Both the position numbers and the translations under genes were made by a program. A stretch of 64,000 nucleotides of DNA, from positions 5,394,001 through 5,458,000 of the forward strand of contig JAPFFF010000006.1 in assembly GCA_039105265.1 (NCBI GenBank), read 5' to 3'. Under the pieces are notes generated by a model that worked only from the letters and a program-made list of their open reading frames with translations, was not told the DNA's origin and made no database searches. This document shows, in pieces, positions 9,952-21,002 of this stretch; position 1 is the first letter of the stretch, and each line of letters begins with the position of its first letter. The DNA comes from Tritrichomonas musculus. Its lineage: Eukaryota; Parabasalia; Tritrichomonadida; Tritrichomonadidae.

Positions 9952-12900
9952 ATGCTTCTGATTTTTATCTCTTGTATTCAATATATAATTACAAGAACAA
10001 CCCCAGGATTCCATTCTTTTTCATTGAAGCCTGGAAAATATTTGATTGAATGCTTTGGACCTCAAGAACAAATTGAAGAAAAAAATAAAAATGTCTTTTC
10101 TTTATCAAAAGGTGAATACATTAATATATCAATTACAATAGAAGGGAAAACACAACATTTTACAGCATTTCTTGGTAATATGATAACTCAAAAAAAGAGA
10201 TTAATCTTTAAACCAATAAAATCAAACGACAACACAAATTCATCATTCATTATTCTAAATTCAAAAAACGATAATAAGATAATTGCAGTTGCTGAAAGTG
10301 GAAGATTAACAAAAAATAGAAAATATTCATATTCAGATCTTATTTTACAATTAAAAGATAAGTTTTTAATGATAAATCCATCACTAGTTGATACAGAAAA
10401 CAAAAACAAAGAAGAAAAAATTATTGCTGATGACGATTCAATTATAAAGTATTCAATAAATAAACGAGAAAAAAACTTTAATGAAGGGGATGGCAAACTT
10501 TTCATTACATCACTTTATCAATGCCCGATTAATTGTAAGAAATGCTCAAACAGCAAGTCATGTACAGAGTGTGATGATCATTATTCATTTGATATTATTG
10601 AAAATAAATGCATTTTACAATGTCCGCCTGGAATGTATTCAATGAATGGCATGTGCTTTACTTGTCCATTAACATGTAATGGAAGCAAAGAAATACTAAG
10701 ACAATGCCCAAACTGCACACATCATCGTCATATTGATGTTAATTGTCCCACAGGACAATACTCATGCGGATTCATGTGGATGAGTTGCTGTCCTTGCCCA
10801 TCTCTCTGCACAGATTGCAAAACATCTGGATCATCTCCTACATGCACATCATGCAAAGAACATGGCCATACTTCAGGTAATGATTGCGTTGCTGATGAAG
10901 GATACTATAGTGATGGATCATCTTTTTCTCCTTGTTATAGCAATTGTAAAAATTGTAATGGTGGAGGTGAAAATCAATGCACCGAATGCCCTTCTGGTCA
11001 ATCCTTGTCAGGAGGGAAATGTGTTTGCCCCAATGGTCAGTATGCTGATGCCAAAATATGCAGATCATGGTGGCAATGATAATCAATGCTTAAGTTGCTC
11101 AGCAGGAAAATATTTAACAAGTCAACATAAATGTGCATGTCCTAATGGACAGTATTTAGATGGAACAACATGTAGACAATGTCATGCTAATTGTTTAACT
11201 TGTTCTGGCCCAAATTCAAATCAGTGCATCACATGTGCGACACCTAAACATATATCAAATGGAGAGTGCGTTTGTCCAGATGGCCAATACTTAGATGGAA
11301 CAACATGTCAACAATGCACAACACAATGCACAACTTGTTTTGGATCAGGAACAGATAAATGCAATTCATGCAAAGATGGTTATTATTTGGATGGAACCAG
11401 CTGTAAAATATGTCATGCTAATTGTGCAACATGCAGCGGTGGCAATGATAATCAATGCTTAAGTTGCTCAGCAGGAAAGTATTTGACATCTGAAAAAACA
11501 TGTGCATGCCCAGGTTCACAATATTTGGATGATATTACATGCAAACCATGTCATGCTAATTGTTTAACTTGTTCTGGCCCAAATTCAAATCAGTGCATCA
11601 CATGTGCGACACCTAAACATATATCAAATGGAGAGTGCGTTTGCCCTGATGGCCAATACTTAGATGGAACAACATGCCATCAATGCACAACACCATGTAC
11701 AACTTGTTTTGGATCAGGAACAGATAAATGTAATTCATGTGAAGATGGATATTATTTATCAGGAAATAGTTGTCTAAAATGTCACGATAACTGTCTCACA
11801 TGTGATGGGGGCGAATCAAATCAATGCAAATCATGCACATCTGAAAAGAATTTAATCGATGGAAGCTGCGTTTGCCCTGATGGCCAATACTTAGATGGAA
11901 CAACATGCCAACAATGCACAACACCATGCACAACTTGTTTTGGATCAGGAACAGATAAATGTAATTCATGCGAAGATGGATTTTATTTATCAGGTAATAG
12001 TTGTCTAAAATGTCACGATAACTGTCTCACATGTGATGGGGGCGAATCAAATCAATGCAAATCATGCACATCTGAAAAGAATTTAATCGATGGAAGCTGT
12101 GTTTGCCCTGATGGCCAATACTTAGATGAAACGACATGCTTCATGTGTGATTCACCATGTTTGACGTGTAACAAAGGCGGTAATATTGACTGTTTATCAT
12201 GTGAAGATGGCTATTATCTTAATGGTCAAGTCTGCTCTGTTTGCGATCCAATATGTTCTAAATGTTTTGATGCTGGACATGATCATTGTTCAGCATGCAA
12301 TCCAGGATACTATTTAGAAGGTGAAACAACATGTAAAGATTGTGATTTTCCTTGTACAATGTGCCAAGCTGCTGGAAATACACAATGTTCAGCTTGTGTT
12401 GAAGGGTATTATGTTTATGAGAACAAGTGCTTATTGATCTCATTGCCATTTTCGTATTCAAAGGATTTCACTTATTCAAGCATTTTTACTAAAAGCAATG
12501 ATTTCACGAGATCAGGTGATTTTTCATCAAGTGGAAAGTTTTCAAAATCTGGCGATTTCACCCAATCATTAAAATTCAGCGAGAGTGATAAATTCACTTT
12601 TTCTGAGGTATTTTCAAAAACATCTGATTTCACTCAATCAACTGATTTTTCATCGAGCCAACAGTTTTCAAGGTCAAATCAATTCACATTAACAGACGAG
12701 TTCACAGAATCGCGAAAATTCTCTGAAAGTGGGAAACTCACTTTTTCAAATGAATTCAGCAGTACACAAAGATTTTCAATTTCAGAAAATTTCAGCAATT
12801 CAGAAGTTTTTTCAAAATCAAACGCTTTCTCTAAATCAAAAGAATTCACTGAATCTCAAAAATTCAGTGAATCAGAACAATTTAGTTTATCAAATATGTT

Positions 12901-14617
12901 TAGTACTTCTAATGATTTTTCTGATTCAAATCAATTTAGCAATTCTGGGCACTTTTCTGATTCAAAGCAATTCAGTTCTTCCAATGAATTTTCCGAATCT
13001 AGAGCCTTTACTAATACAGAAGAATTTTCTGAGACCGTTAAATTCAGTGAATCGCAAGAATTCACTTTTACAAACTTGTTTACTTATTCCAAAGGTTTTT
13101 CTAATTCTGAAATATTTTCTAATTCAATCAAATTCAGTCGATCAAATGAGTTTTCAAAAACTGGCAAATTTAGTGAAACTCAAGATTTTACGAATACTGG
13201 CCAATTCAGTGAATCAAGATCATTTTCTGATTCACTTGAGTTCACTAATTCAAGTCCATTCTCCACGTCAAAAACATTCAGTATTTCAGGTGAATTTTCA
13301 CATTCAGTAAAAATCACCATTACACAAGACTTTTCTGAGTCCACCAAGTTCTCATTTTCTGAAGGATTCACTATATCACGAAAGTTTTCCAATTCAGGCA
13401 AATTCACCAAATCACTCAGGTTCAGCCACAGCAAAGCCTTTTCGGAAACAAATCATTTTTCAAGTACAGAACATTTTTCACCTTCTCATCCTTATTCAGA
13501 ATCAGATATGTTTACAATGTCTATCACGTTAAATCCAGAGATAATTGATCCATCATGTATTATTATGAAAAATGATGAAAACATGACACTTGACAGGTGT
13601 GGCTACTTTGGTAACGATTTTGAAGTACACGTCAAAATACTCAAAACAAATTTCACAAACTATGTGAATGAAAGCAACGGAGGTGCAATTTTAATTGGAA
13701 ATTGTGGATTTGAGTGCATTTCTGTCAATTTCACTGATTGCATTTCAATCAATGGAGGAGGTGGAGCCATTTATTTAAAGAATTCTTATTCTTTGAAATA
13801 CAATGTGACAATTAACAATACTTGGTTTACCAGATGTGAAGCAGCTTTTGGTGGTGCTTGTTATATCTATTCCAGTTCTGAAACAAATGAAGTTTTATTC
13901 GATTCTTGCAAATTCTGGAATAATACAGTCAACAAAAATGGAAATACTCCTGAATTCAAGCAAAATGGATTGATTGGAGGAAGCTCTCTTTTCATTACAG
14001 CAAGAAATGGAAATGTTACACATAGTAGATTCATAAACAAAAAAGGAAGTCAGAGCGCTCTTAAAATGTACAATAAATTTGATGATGTAAGTTCTGTAAA
14101 GCAACTTGATAGTATATCAACATATTCAAATTCGAATTCATTTTCAATCACTGATTGTGAATTTGCTCAAGAACAAAACAGCAAATCAATAGGCATGATT
14201 TATATAAGTGGAAACGATTCAGGTGATGTTGAAATAAGTGACTGCAAGTTCAAGGGAAAGCTTTCCAAGGGATCTCATTACATTGAAGGAAAATTACTTG
14301 AGAAAGATAAACAAAAACTACAAATAAAATCATGCGAATTTGAATCTGAACAAAATGATTCAATAAATATCGAATTGGCTGATGATTTCATACAGAATGA
14401 AATACATTTTGATTTATCTTCACAATTACCTGTTATTGATAGAAAGAATCCATTGAAAATCATTTATTTATTGATCACATTCTCAGATTTTGCATTTGCG
14501 ACTCTTCTAATTTTCTTGAGATTGCAAAAGAACGTTACAAGTGAAAATGATGATATATGGAAAGAAAACTTCAATGAAGAAGATTTGAATGAATTATCTT
14601 TAAATGATATAACTTAG
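9952..14617 (+). CDS. Large surface protein: signal peptide, Cys-rich CxxC repeats, FSxS hexapeptide stalk, Pmp-like beta-helix, C-terminal TM; one frameshift
   Basis: Starts MLLIFISCIQYIITRTTPGF, a signal peptide, followed by a PGKYLIECFG segment like the glycine-rich domain of trichomonad surface proteins. Furin-type CxxC repeats (CHANCLTCSG, CPDGQYLDG) run from about 10525 to 12430. About 60 hexapeptides F-[ST]-x-S-x-x follow (12445-13525). Next come Pmp-like motifs (GGAI, NGGGGAIYL, FGGACYI), a transmembrane helix near 14460-14515 and an acidic cytoplasmic tail ending NELSLNDIT. The reading frame changes near 11055-11075: frame 1 closes at 11079 and the other frame carries on with matching CxxC repeats. 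The break sits where part of a Cys-rich unit seems missing, so it may be a real deletion, a pseudogenising change or a repeat-collapse assembly error. A host- or bacteria-binding adhesin role is inferred from architecture. Confidence 0.82.
11741..12130 (+). repeat. 231-bp in-frame tandem duplication in the Cys-rich region
   Basis: The segment containing GTCACGATAACTGTCTCAC recurs exactly 231 bp (77 codons) later (11781 and 12012), with near identity across the unit. A second near-identical pair (about 11180-11310 and 11550-11680) shows the array grew by local duplication. Confidence 0.8.
12445..13525 (+). repeat. 18-bp/hexapeptide FSxS array (~60 units)
   Basis: The protein reads as consecutive units F-[ST]-x-S-x-x, e.g. 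FTKSND, FTRSGD, FSSSGK, FSKSGD. The period is strict over roughly 360 residues while the DNA units are diverged, so the protein pattern is under selection. Regular Phe and Ser spacing would suit a beta-solenoid or a stalk. Confidence 0.85.
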
Positions 14618-14720
14618 ATTCAACAAAATTATATAATGGATTAGATACTTCATAAATTTTACTTTAAATAAATTTAATTTACAAAAAGATATATCTTTTT
14701 TTTTAAAATTAAAATACTTA

Positions 14721-14849
14721 AAGGCGAGCCCATTCAAGTCAGTTGATTTAACTGGTGACAAAGCATTCAGAACAGGGTATCTTGCCTATGTTCAACAACT
14801 TCTTAAAGAAGATCCACTAGTTATCTTCGATCAAAATAACAATTCCTAA
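14721..14849 (+). pseudogene. 43-codon relic of an unidentified gene
   Basis: An open stretch without ATG reads SPFKSVDLTGDKAFRTGYLA then YVQQLLKEDPLVIFD and ends at TAA. Codon use and GC exceed the flanking DNA, so it looks like the 3' end of a real gene. The family is not recognised. The following 400 bases to 15266 hold only AT-rich DNA with a short TA run near 15103-15120. Confidence 0.4.
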
Positions 14850-15266
14850 AAGACAAATCAGTAGTTTATAAAAAGTAGCAGCATAATAAAAAGTGGTAAC
14901 ACTTTTTTCTCAAAAAATTTTAAAAATTAAAAATCATTATACTTAAACAAATTATATTAATATATTTATCATTTAGTATATAATATAAAAAAACATAATG
15001 ATATCATATTTCTTGTATAATGATAGATTTTTCCATTCGAGAATTAAATAAAATAAAAACAAATTATCCCTTACAATTCAATGCGACATTTCAATCTAAT
15101 TATATATATATATATATATAACCTATAAATTATGGTATTATATTCTATAATAACATTGCTTTATGTTTCTTTAATTATGCAAAAAAATTCAAAAAACTTT
15201 TTTTTCATGTATAAAAAATGTTCAGATTTCCAAATCTGACACACATTCAAAATAAAAGCTTATTTA

Positions 15267-17483
15267 TTAAACTGGCTTTATGTTTGGCTTAAATTTGAGT
15301 TTTGATGATTTTTTTGGTCTTTTTGATGGTGAAATTTCAGCAGAAATATCAGTTCTTTTATTTAATGAGCGGAAACGGTTTAATGTTCTAAAACGATGAA
15401 GGACAATCTCTGAATCAACACCTTCTGCCAACTTGAATGATTGCTCGAACATTTCTTCAACTATTTCTGCAAACGATGGACGTTTCTTTGCTTCAAAAAG
15501 CATGCACTTCTTAATCAATTCAATGCAGAAAGACGAGATTGAAGATGATGGTTGAGGGAAAGTCAATGGCTTGTTGTTCAGCTTTTCTTTCAAGCTCTGC
15601 TTTGGAAAACGTCGAGTAAAAAGAACCCAAAGAAGAACACCAAAAGAATAAACATCAGTCTTGTTATCATAATCTTCTTCTTTCGACATCTCGGGCGACA
15701 TGTAAGCAAATGTTCCGACGCCTTTCGTCATTGATTCCATTGTATTTTTCATTTCATCAACATGAACCAGTCCAAAGTCGATCAATTGCGCTTCGAATAT
15801 GTAGTTTATCATGACATTCTCGAGCTTTAAATCTCGATGTATCATTCCGTGCTCGTGGATGTGCAGCATTCCAAACGCAATTTCAACAACAAGTTTTGCT
15901 TTCAATGTGTTATTTAAAATGTCCCTTTCAAGACATTCACGAAGATTCATTGGATGATACTTAAGAAAGATTGCTATTGTTGTGTTCGGCTTGCTTTCTG
16001 TTTTTGGACTGAACTTGCTTTTAATTGCAATTTCTTCATCATCAGAATTGTCTTTTTTATCATCTTCATTGTTGTTGAGCTTTTCTTGTGGATTCATTCC
16101 GATGCACTTGCAGATGCTTGGATGAGACATTCTTACGAGAACTTCGAATTCTTTGTAAATGTTTTGGACGTCTTTAAATGTTGTCTTCCCTTCTTCTGCT
16201 TTCAAAACTTTCTTACAAAGTTCTTCACCGGTCAGTTCATTAATTACTTTATACGTTGTAGAGGTTGCCCCTTCACCAATCTTGCTAATAAATCGATGGT
16301 GTGACTCGTCTTCATCATCAATGAAAATGTTTTGATTTTCATTTTTCTTTTCTTTTTCTTCATCATCGTAGTTTGATCTTTCTTCATCATCGTATGACTT
16401 TGAATTTGGGTCGAATGGAACCACATCTTCATACCTTCTGAGACGTGATTCAAGGAACTGAATGTGCTTTAAACATCTTTTATATCGAGATTCTTCTTCT
16501 CCTCTTTTCTCTTTGTCAGATAATTCCTCTTCTTTCTTCTTAACAGACATTGTTACACTTTTCTTTTCAATTTTTTCGCTTGATATTTTTGTGGCTTCAA
16601 TAAATATGATTCGTGATTGAATTTGTGGAAGTCCATCTCCAACAAGTTCTGCTCCTTCTCTTATTTTTAATTTCGCTCTTTTTCCAAGATTTTTCATTGC
16701 TCCTTCAGAAAATTCAATCTTTTTGGCATTTGGAAACGATATAACTAGATCATCATTGCAGCATTGAAAACAATTGTAGTTAAATTTTATATAATCGCTA
16801 AGAAATTCAACGAATTTGAGTTTGTAATTACTGCTGATATTGCTTGATTCAACATATTTCACTGATGGAGCTATAACAATGGATTCAAGAACATTGTTAT
16901 ATTTAATTGAAGATGATGGCAGAGTTTCTAATGAAGATTTTGGATCAAATGTGATAGATTTCAATTTACTGCAATACTCAATTGCATTTGGCCTGATTTC
17001 TTTGATGTAGGATGGAATTCTGAAATATTTTGCATCACGTAAGCAAAAAACAAGAACATCGAAGTCTTTGCTTGATGTGTCACTTTTTGTAGCAATAAAA
17101 GTATTGTCAATCACTGGGAAAAATTTGTTTTTTGGTGAAATTTCGATATATTTGAGATATTTAGCACATGAACACCATCGTTTACTGATTTTTTGAAGTT
17201 TTGGAGGGAATTGGAGTTTCTCAAATTCAGAATGAAAAAATGTTGATCCCTCAAAGGATTCGACTTCTGAATCTTCTGGGAATAAAAGGGAATCGAATTT
17301 TGCATTTTCAAATGCAGAATCTCCGATGGATATGATCTTAAATATTTTTTTTTCTTCGTTAATCGCATATCGTGGAACAATAACTGTTCCTGAAACTTTG
17401 GGGGATGTAATAACTTTGGCTGTTAGATCGTTGTGATTTATTTCAACTCGAAGGTTGTTTTGAAGTTCAAATGTTTTCGACAT
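15267..17483 (-). CDS. BspA-type LRR plus TKL protein kinase
   Basis: 738 aa, intact. Residues about 1-270 hold LRR_5 (BspA-like) repeats, with phrases such as KIISIGDSAFENAKF and IPSYIKEIRPNAIEYCSK. A charged linker (about 300-395) follows. The kinase domain (about 395-690) has the glycine loop IGEGATSTTYK, the VLK lysine, HRDLKLEN (about 548), IDFGL (about 567), a YMSPEM variant of APE, and RPSFAEI in the C-lobe. All catalytic residues are present, so an active Ser/Thr kinase is expected. The LRR-kinase combination is characteristic of trichomonad TKL kinases; LRRs may sense ligands or partners. A relic of the same type lies at 39140-39448. The start follows an Inr-like box by 13 nt. Confidence 0.88.
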   Translation of the reverse strand: MSKTFELQNNLRVEINHNDLTAKVITSPKVSGTVIVPRYAINEEKKIFKIISIGDSAFENAKFDSLLFPEDSEVESFEGSTFFHSEFEKLQFPPKLQKISKRWCSCAKYLKYIEISPKNKFFPVIDNTFIATKSDTSSKDFDVLVFCLRDAKYFRIPSYIKEIRPNAIEYCSKLKSITFDPKSSLETLPSSSIKYNNVLESIVIAPSVKYVESSNISSNYKLKFVEFLSDYIKFNYNCFQCCNDDLVISFPNAKKIEFSEGAMKNLGKRAKLKIREGAELVGDGLPQIQSRIIFIEATKISSEKIEKKSVTMSVKKKEEELSDKEKRGEEESRYKRCLKHIQFLESRLRRYEDVVPFDPNSKSYDDEERSNYDDEEKEKKNENQNIFIDDEDESHHRFISKIGEGATSTTYKVINELTGEELCKKVLKAEEGKTTFKDVQNIYKEFEVLVRMSHPSICKCIGMNPQEKLNNNEDDKKDNSDDEEIAIKSKFSPKTESKPNTTIAIFLKYHPMNLRECLERDILNNTLKAKLVVEIAFGMLHIHEHGMIHRDLKLENVMINYIFEAQLIDFGLVHVDEMKNTMESMTKGVGTFAYMSPEMSKEEDYDNKTDVYSFGVLLWVLFTRRFPKQSLKEKLNNKPLTFPQPSSSISSFCIELIKKCMLFEAKKRPSFAEIVEEMFEQSFKLAEGVDSEIVLHRFRTLNRFRSLNKRTDISAEISPSKRPKKSSKLKFKPNIKPV

Positions 17484-17496
17484 TTTAAAATTGCTT

Positions 17497-17507
17497 TGAA
17501 AAAGTGA
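17497..17507 (-). promoter_or_regulatory. Inr-like element of the LRR-kinase gene
   Basis: Sense strand TCACTTTTTCA fits TCAYTWYTCA with one extra T. The A at 17505 would give a leader of about 21 nt before the ATG at 17483. Confidence 0.5.
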
Positions 17508-17515
17508 AAGTTTTA

Positions 17516-18330
17516 ATTTTTTTCAAAAGGGGAACTTTTTTTAGCCCCCAAAAATTGAAAGGAAAAATGGGGGGAAAAATGTAAAAAAGTGTTTTTTAGC
17601 CCCCACTTTTTTGATAAGATCATTTTGGGCAAAAAGAAAATGCTGCTGCGTTAAATAATTAAATTAAAATTGATCCTAAATAAGAATTAGGGTGTTTCTT
17701 TTATTACCAAAAATTTTGTGAGAATATATGGTTGTAATATAAACTTTTTGAAAACACTCTGACCATATAAACTATCAAAAATATATAAAAAAAATCGTTT
17801 AGTAAAAGCAAAATAAAGTCGTTTAGTTTTTTTTAATAAACAACAAAAATAATTAAAAATAGAGAAATTCTTTGGTGAATAAAATAATAAACGATATTCG
17901 AAAATAATTACACATATATAACCAAAAACACAAGAAAAACTTTTAGAATATATAATCTTTGATTAAACAAAACATTATATATAGAGAAAATATTATAAAT
18001 AAAACCTTTAATCATTTTATTTCTATTTAAATTCAAGAGATAAGATGTCCTTTTTACCTATAAATAGAGATAAATAATAATATCCTTTTTTATTTTCAAC
18101 CAATTCTATTTATTTATTTAGTAATATGCATAAAGGAGCAACAAAGAAAAAATATTTTGGGAAATACTTGCGAAATGTAAAGTCTATGGGATGAAAAACA
18201 CTTATGAATAAAAAAAATTGGGGGCTAAAATACAACTTTCAATAAAAAAATAAACAAAAAATCATTTAGCCCCCAAAAGAAATGTGATATGAAAAATGGG
18301 GGCTAGAATGCATTTTCCCTTTTCAAAAAG
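17516..18330. mobile_element. Candidate MITE or nested inverted-repeat region with TTTAGCCCCCA boxes
   Basis: The left end (TTTTTTTCAAAAGGGGAA ... TTTTAGCCCCCA) and the reverse complement of the right end (CTTTTTGAAAAGGGAAAA ... CTAGCCCCCA) are similar over about 38 bp. Five copies of the box AGCCCCCA occur, two forward on the left and in mixed orientation on the right (about 18219, 18268, 18297). Runs of five C or G are rare in this window. No coding sequence inside and no clear target duplication. The element abuts the 5' side of the LRR-kinase gene. Confidence 0.45.
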
Positions 18331-18735
18331 TTATAAATAGAAAACAAAGTTTATTTATAGATGTCTGAAAAAGTTGCCGACGACAGGAAAAAGTTGCCTT
18401 AAAAGTATTTTATCAGCATTTAAACAATGCAATATAAAAAAGAAATCATTGTTTCATTATTTGTTGCATTTTAAATTATAAAAAAATGTTTATGTTTCAT
18501 TTTTTTAAACAAATTTTGTTAAATTTTTGAAAAATTTTTATGTTAACTTTTTCTTAGCATTTCAATTGAGCATTGAATATAAGATATATATATATCTTCA
18601 TATTTTTTTAATTATTACTTTTTATTACATATTAATAATATTTAATATAATCTAAATATAATTAATTATAACTTTCATTAAAATATATCCTTAAAAAGAT
18701 AGTTTAGATTATATTAATAGTTTATAAAAGTAATT
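18331..18735. other. AT-rich intergenic DNA
   Basis: No gene or RNA recognised. Low-complexity A/T runs and a short TA repeat near 18582-18592. Confidence 0.5.
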
Positions 18736-18736
18736 C

Positions 18737-19032
18737 ATGAATTTAAAGAACTTCTTCTTTAATAATTCAGATTACCAATTATCAAAAATGGAACTTGGAA
18801 AAGGGTTTTTTGGTACAGTATAATTCAGATTACCAATTATCAAATTATGCAATTAAAATTTTTGATAAATCAAAAGGAATCACAGGTGAAAAACAAATGT
18901 ATCTATTAGATAAAACCAAAAAAAGTGTTGCTATTGCTATTAGATGAAACGCCATGAAATATCTTCATTCTCATGGAGCAAAAATCCATGCGCAAAATAG
19001 GCTTGTTTATTATTATTTTTTGATGAAAGCAT
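18737..19032 (+). pseudogene. Protein kinase relic with an internal 25-bp duplication
   Basis: The frame from the ATG at 18737 reads DYQLSKMELGKGFFGTV, a kinase glycine loop, then stops. Another frame resumes with NYAIKIFDKSKG (the AIK lysine) and later NAMKYLHSHGAKI, the helix before a catalytic loop. A 25-bp segment (ATAATTCAGATTACCAATTA and on) occurs at about 18761-18785 and again at 18821-18845, where the copy replaces the normal glycine-loop to lysine link. The catalytic loop and C-lobe are missing. Confidence 0.7.
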
Positions 19033-19050
19033 GATGTAGTATCGGCCTTT

Positions 19051-20766
19051 TTATATATTTTTGTGAATATTTTTACGTAAATAATAAATGAGGCCGAGAT
19101 TGAATCGTGCATCTGGATGATTTTGGTTTGCAGCGAGTGAATAGTAATGAATTGCTTTGTCTATGTCGCGTGCGACATATTTTCCTTCATGATAAATGAA
19201 ACCGAGATAGAATTGTGCTTCTGGGAAACTTTGATTTGCAGCGAGTGAATAGTAATGAATTGCTTTGTCGATGTCGCATGTGACATATTTGCCTTCATAA
19301 TAAATGGCACTGAGATTGAATTGAGCTTGTGGAAAATTTAGATTTGCGGCGAGTGAATAGTAATGAATTGCTTTGTAAATGTCCCGTGTGAAATATACAC
19401 AATCAAAGAAAATGGCACCGAGATTACATTGTGCTTCTGGGAAACTTTGATTTGAGGCGAGTGAATAATAATGAATTGCTTTGTTGATGTCGCATGTGGC
19501 ATATTTGCCACCATGATAAATGAAACCGAGATTGAATTGTGCTTCTGGGAAACTTTGATTTGCCGCTGGTGAATAATAATGAATTGCTTTGTCGATGTCG
19601 TGTGTTACATATTTACCATCAAAGTAAATGGCACCTAGATTGAATTGTGTTTGTGGATAGTTTTGATTTACTGAGAGTGAATAATAATGAATTGCTTTGT
19701 TGATATTGCGTGTTACATATTCGCTTTCATGATAAATTGCACCGAGATTTAATTGTTCTTTTGGATCGTTTTGATTTACTGCGAGAGAATAATAGTGAAT
19801 TGTTTTTTTGATGTCGCGTGCGACATATTTTCCTTCGTGATAAATGAAACCGAGATTGAATTGTGATTCTGGATGATTTTGGTTTGCAGCGAGTGAAAAA
19901 TAATGAATTGCTTTGTTGATATCGCGTGTGATATATTTGCCTTCATAATAAATGAAACCAAGATTGAATTGTGCTTTTGGTAAACTTTGATTTGCAGCCA
20001 GTAGATAATAATGAATTGCTTTGTCTATGTCAAGTGTGACATATTCTCCTTCATGATAAATGGTACCGAGATAGATTTGTGCTTCTGGAAAGCTTTGATT
20101 GAAAAAATCGATAGTTTCAAGAAGTGAAAATATTTTCTTTTTATCTTTGCATTGAATAATTTGAAAGGTTATTTTGTAAAACAATTCTCCGATAGAAGGC
20201 CGTTTGTTTGGATCAGAATTTAGCATTGATCAAAAATGTGGTTTTTATTAACTGGATCATTTTCATTTAAAATGTATTTTATAACATATCCTAATGAATA
20301 TATGTCTGATTTGCATGTTTTGTATATTTCTTGAGCGACTGACAGACAATCGAAATCTTGAGTTTGATCTTCACATGCTTAACTCGTTTTGGTTAAACGA
20401 TCAAAATCAATTAATATTGAATCTTTCTTTGGGTTGATGATGATATTTTTCAAAATCAAATCCATGTAGATATATCCCTTTGAATGAAGGTATTGAATTG
20501 TAATAAGAAGTTCTAAAATGACTATATATTTCTCGTCACAAGTGAGAGCTGATCGATCATATTGTTCAAGAGTTTTCCCTTCCACATATTCAAGAAGAAA
20601 GCACTTTTTCCAACCGTTTTCAATGTAACCGTAATATGGAACAATGAATAGATATCTAATGTGCTGATAATTGGCAAACTCTCGCTCATTTAGTTTAGAA
20701 TTACCATCATTATATGGTATCTTTAATGCAAATATTTCTTCTTTGCTAATATAATATTTGCATTAA
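19051..20766 (-). pseudogene. Kinase-Sel1 repeat gene, kinase part broken
   Basis: From about 20766 downward, pieces of a kinase read EEIFALKIPYND, then HIRYLFIVPYYGYIENG and KKCFLLEYVEG, then YLHSKGYIYMDLILKNIII and SILIDFDRL. The frame ends with TAA at 20379-20381 and shifts before continuing into SDIYSLGYVIKYIL and NSDPNKRPSIGELF. The catalytic HRD is YMD and DFG is DFD, so the kinase would be altered even if joined. From the ATG at 20226 an open frame of 391 aa carries the C-lobe end plus about ten 36-residue Sel1 repeats (A..QFNLGFIYHEGKYV.RDIDKAIHYYSLAANQ). The Sel1 part could still be made alone. Confidence 0.75.
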
Positions 20767-20770
20767 AGAT
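20719..20770. repeat. Perfect 18-bp inverted repeat at a relic junction
   Basis: ATCTTTAATGCAAATATT (20719-20736) and its exact reverse complement (20753-20770) are 16 bp apart. The pair sits between the kinase relic and the ankyrin-like fragment, and one arm duplicates kinase coding sequence in inverted form, suggesting a local rearrangement. Confidence 0.75.
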
Positions 20771-20771
20771 C

Positions 20772-21002
20772 CTATAAGGCATCATAAAATGCTGCAAGGT
20801 GTATTAATGTTAAACCATCTTCGCTGATCATATTATCCGTAGTTTTATTATGATGATCATTTGTTGTTACTAATTTTTTACGATAAAAATTCGTTGAATA
20901 GTTTGCATCAGTAATATTACTCACGTTTTCAATAATCTTAATAAATTCTTCAATGTTATCTAGTTCAAATACTTCGATTAATTCTTTTGTCACTTTCGTC
21001 AT
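20772..21002 (-). pseudogene. Short ankyrin-like fragment
   Basis: 76 codons from ATG, starting MTKVTKELIEVFELDNIEEF and ending SEDGLTLIHLAAFYDAL. The last part matches the start of an ankyrin repeat (DG.TLIHLAA). It is cut off after one partial repeat at the inverted repeat. It could be a short gene, but a truncated end is more likely. Confidence 0.45.

Noticed and set aside
12729..13310. 193-codon Asn/Gln/Phe-rich frame in the surface protein
   Set aside because: Alternative frame of the 18-bp hexapeptide array.
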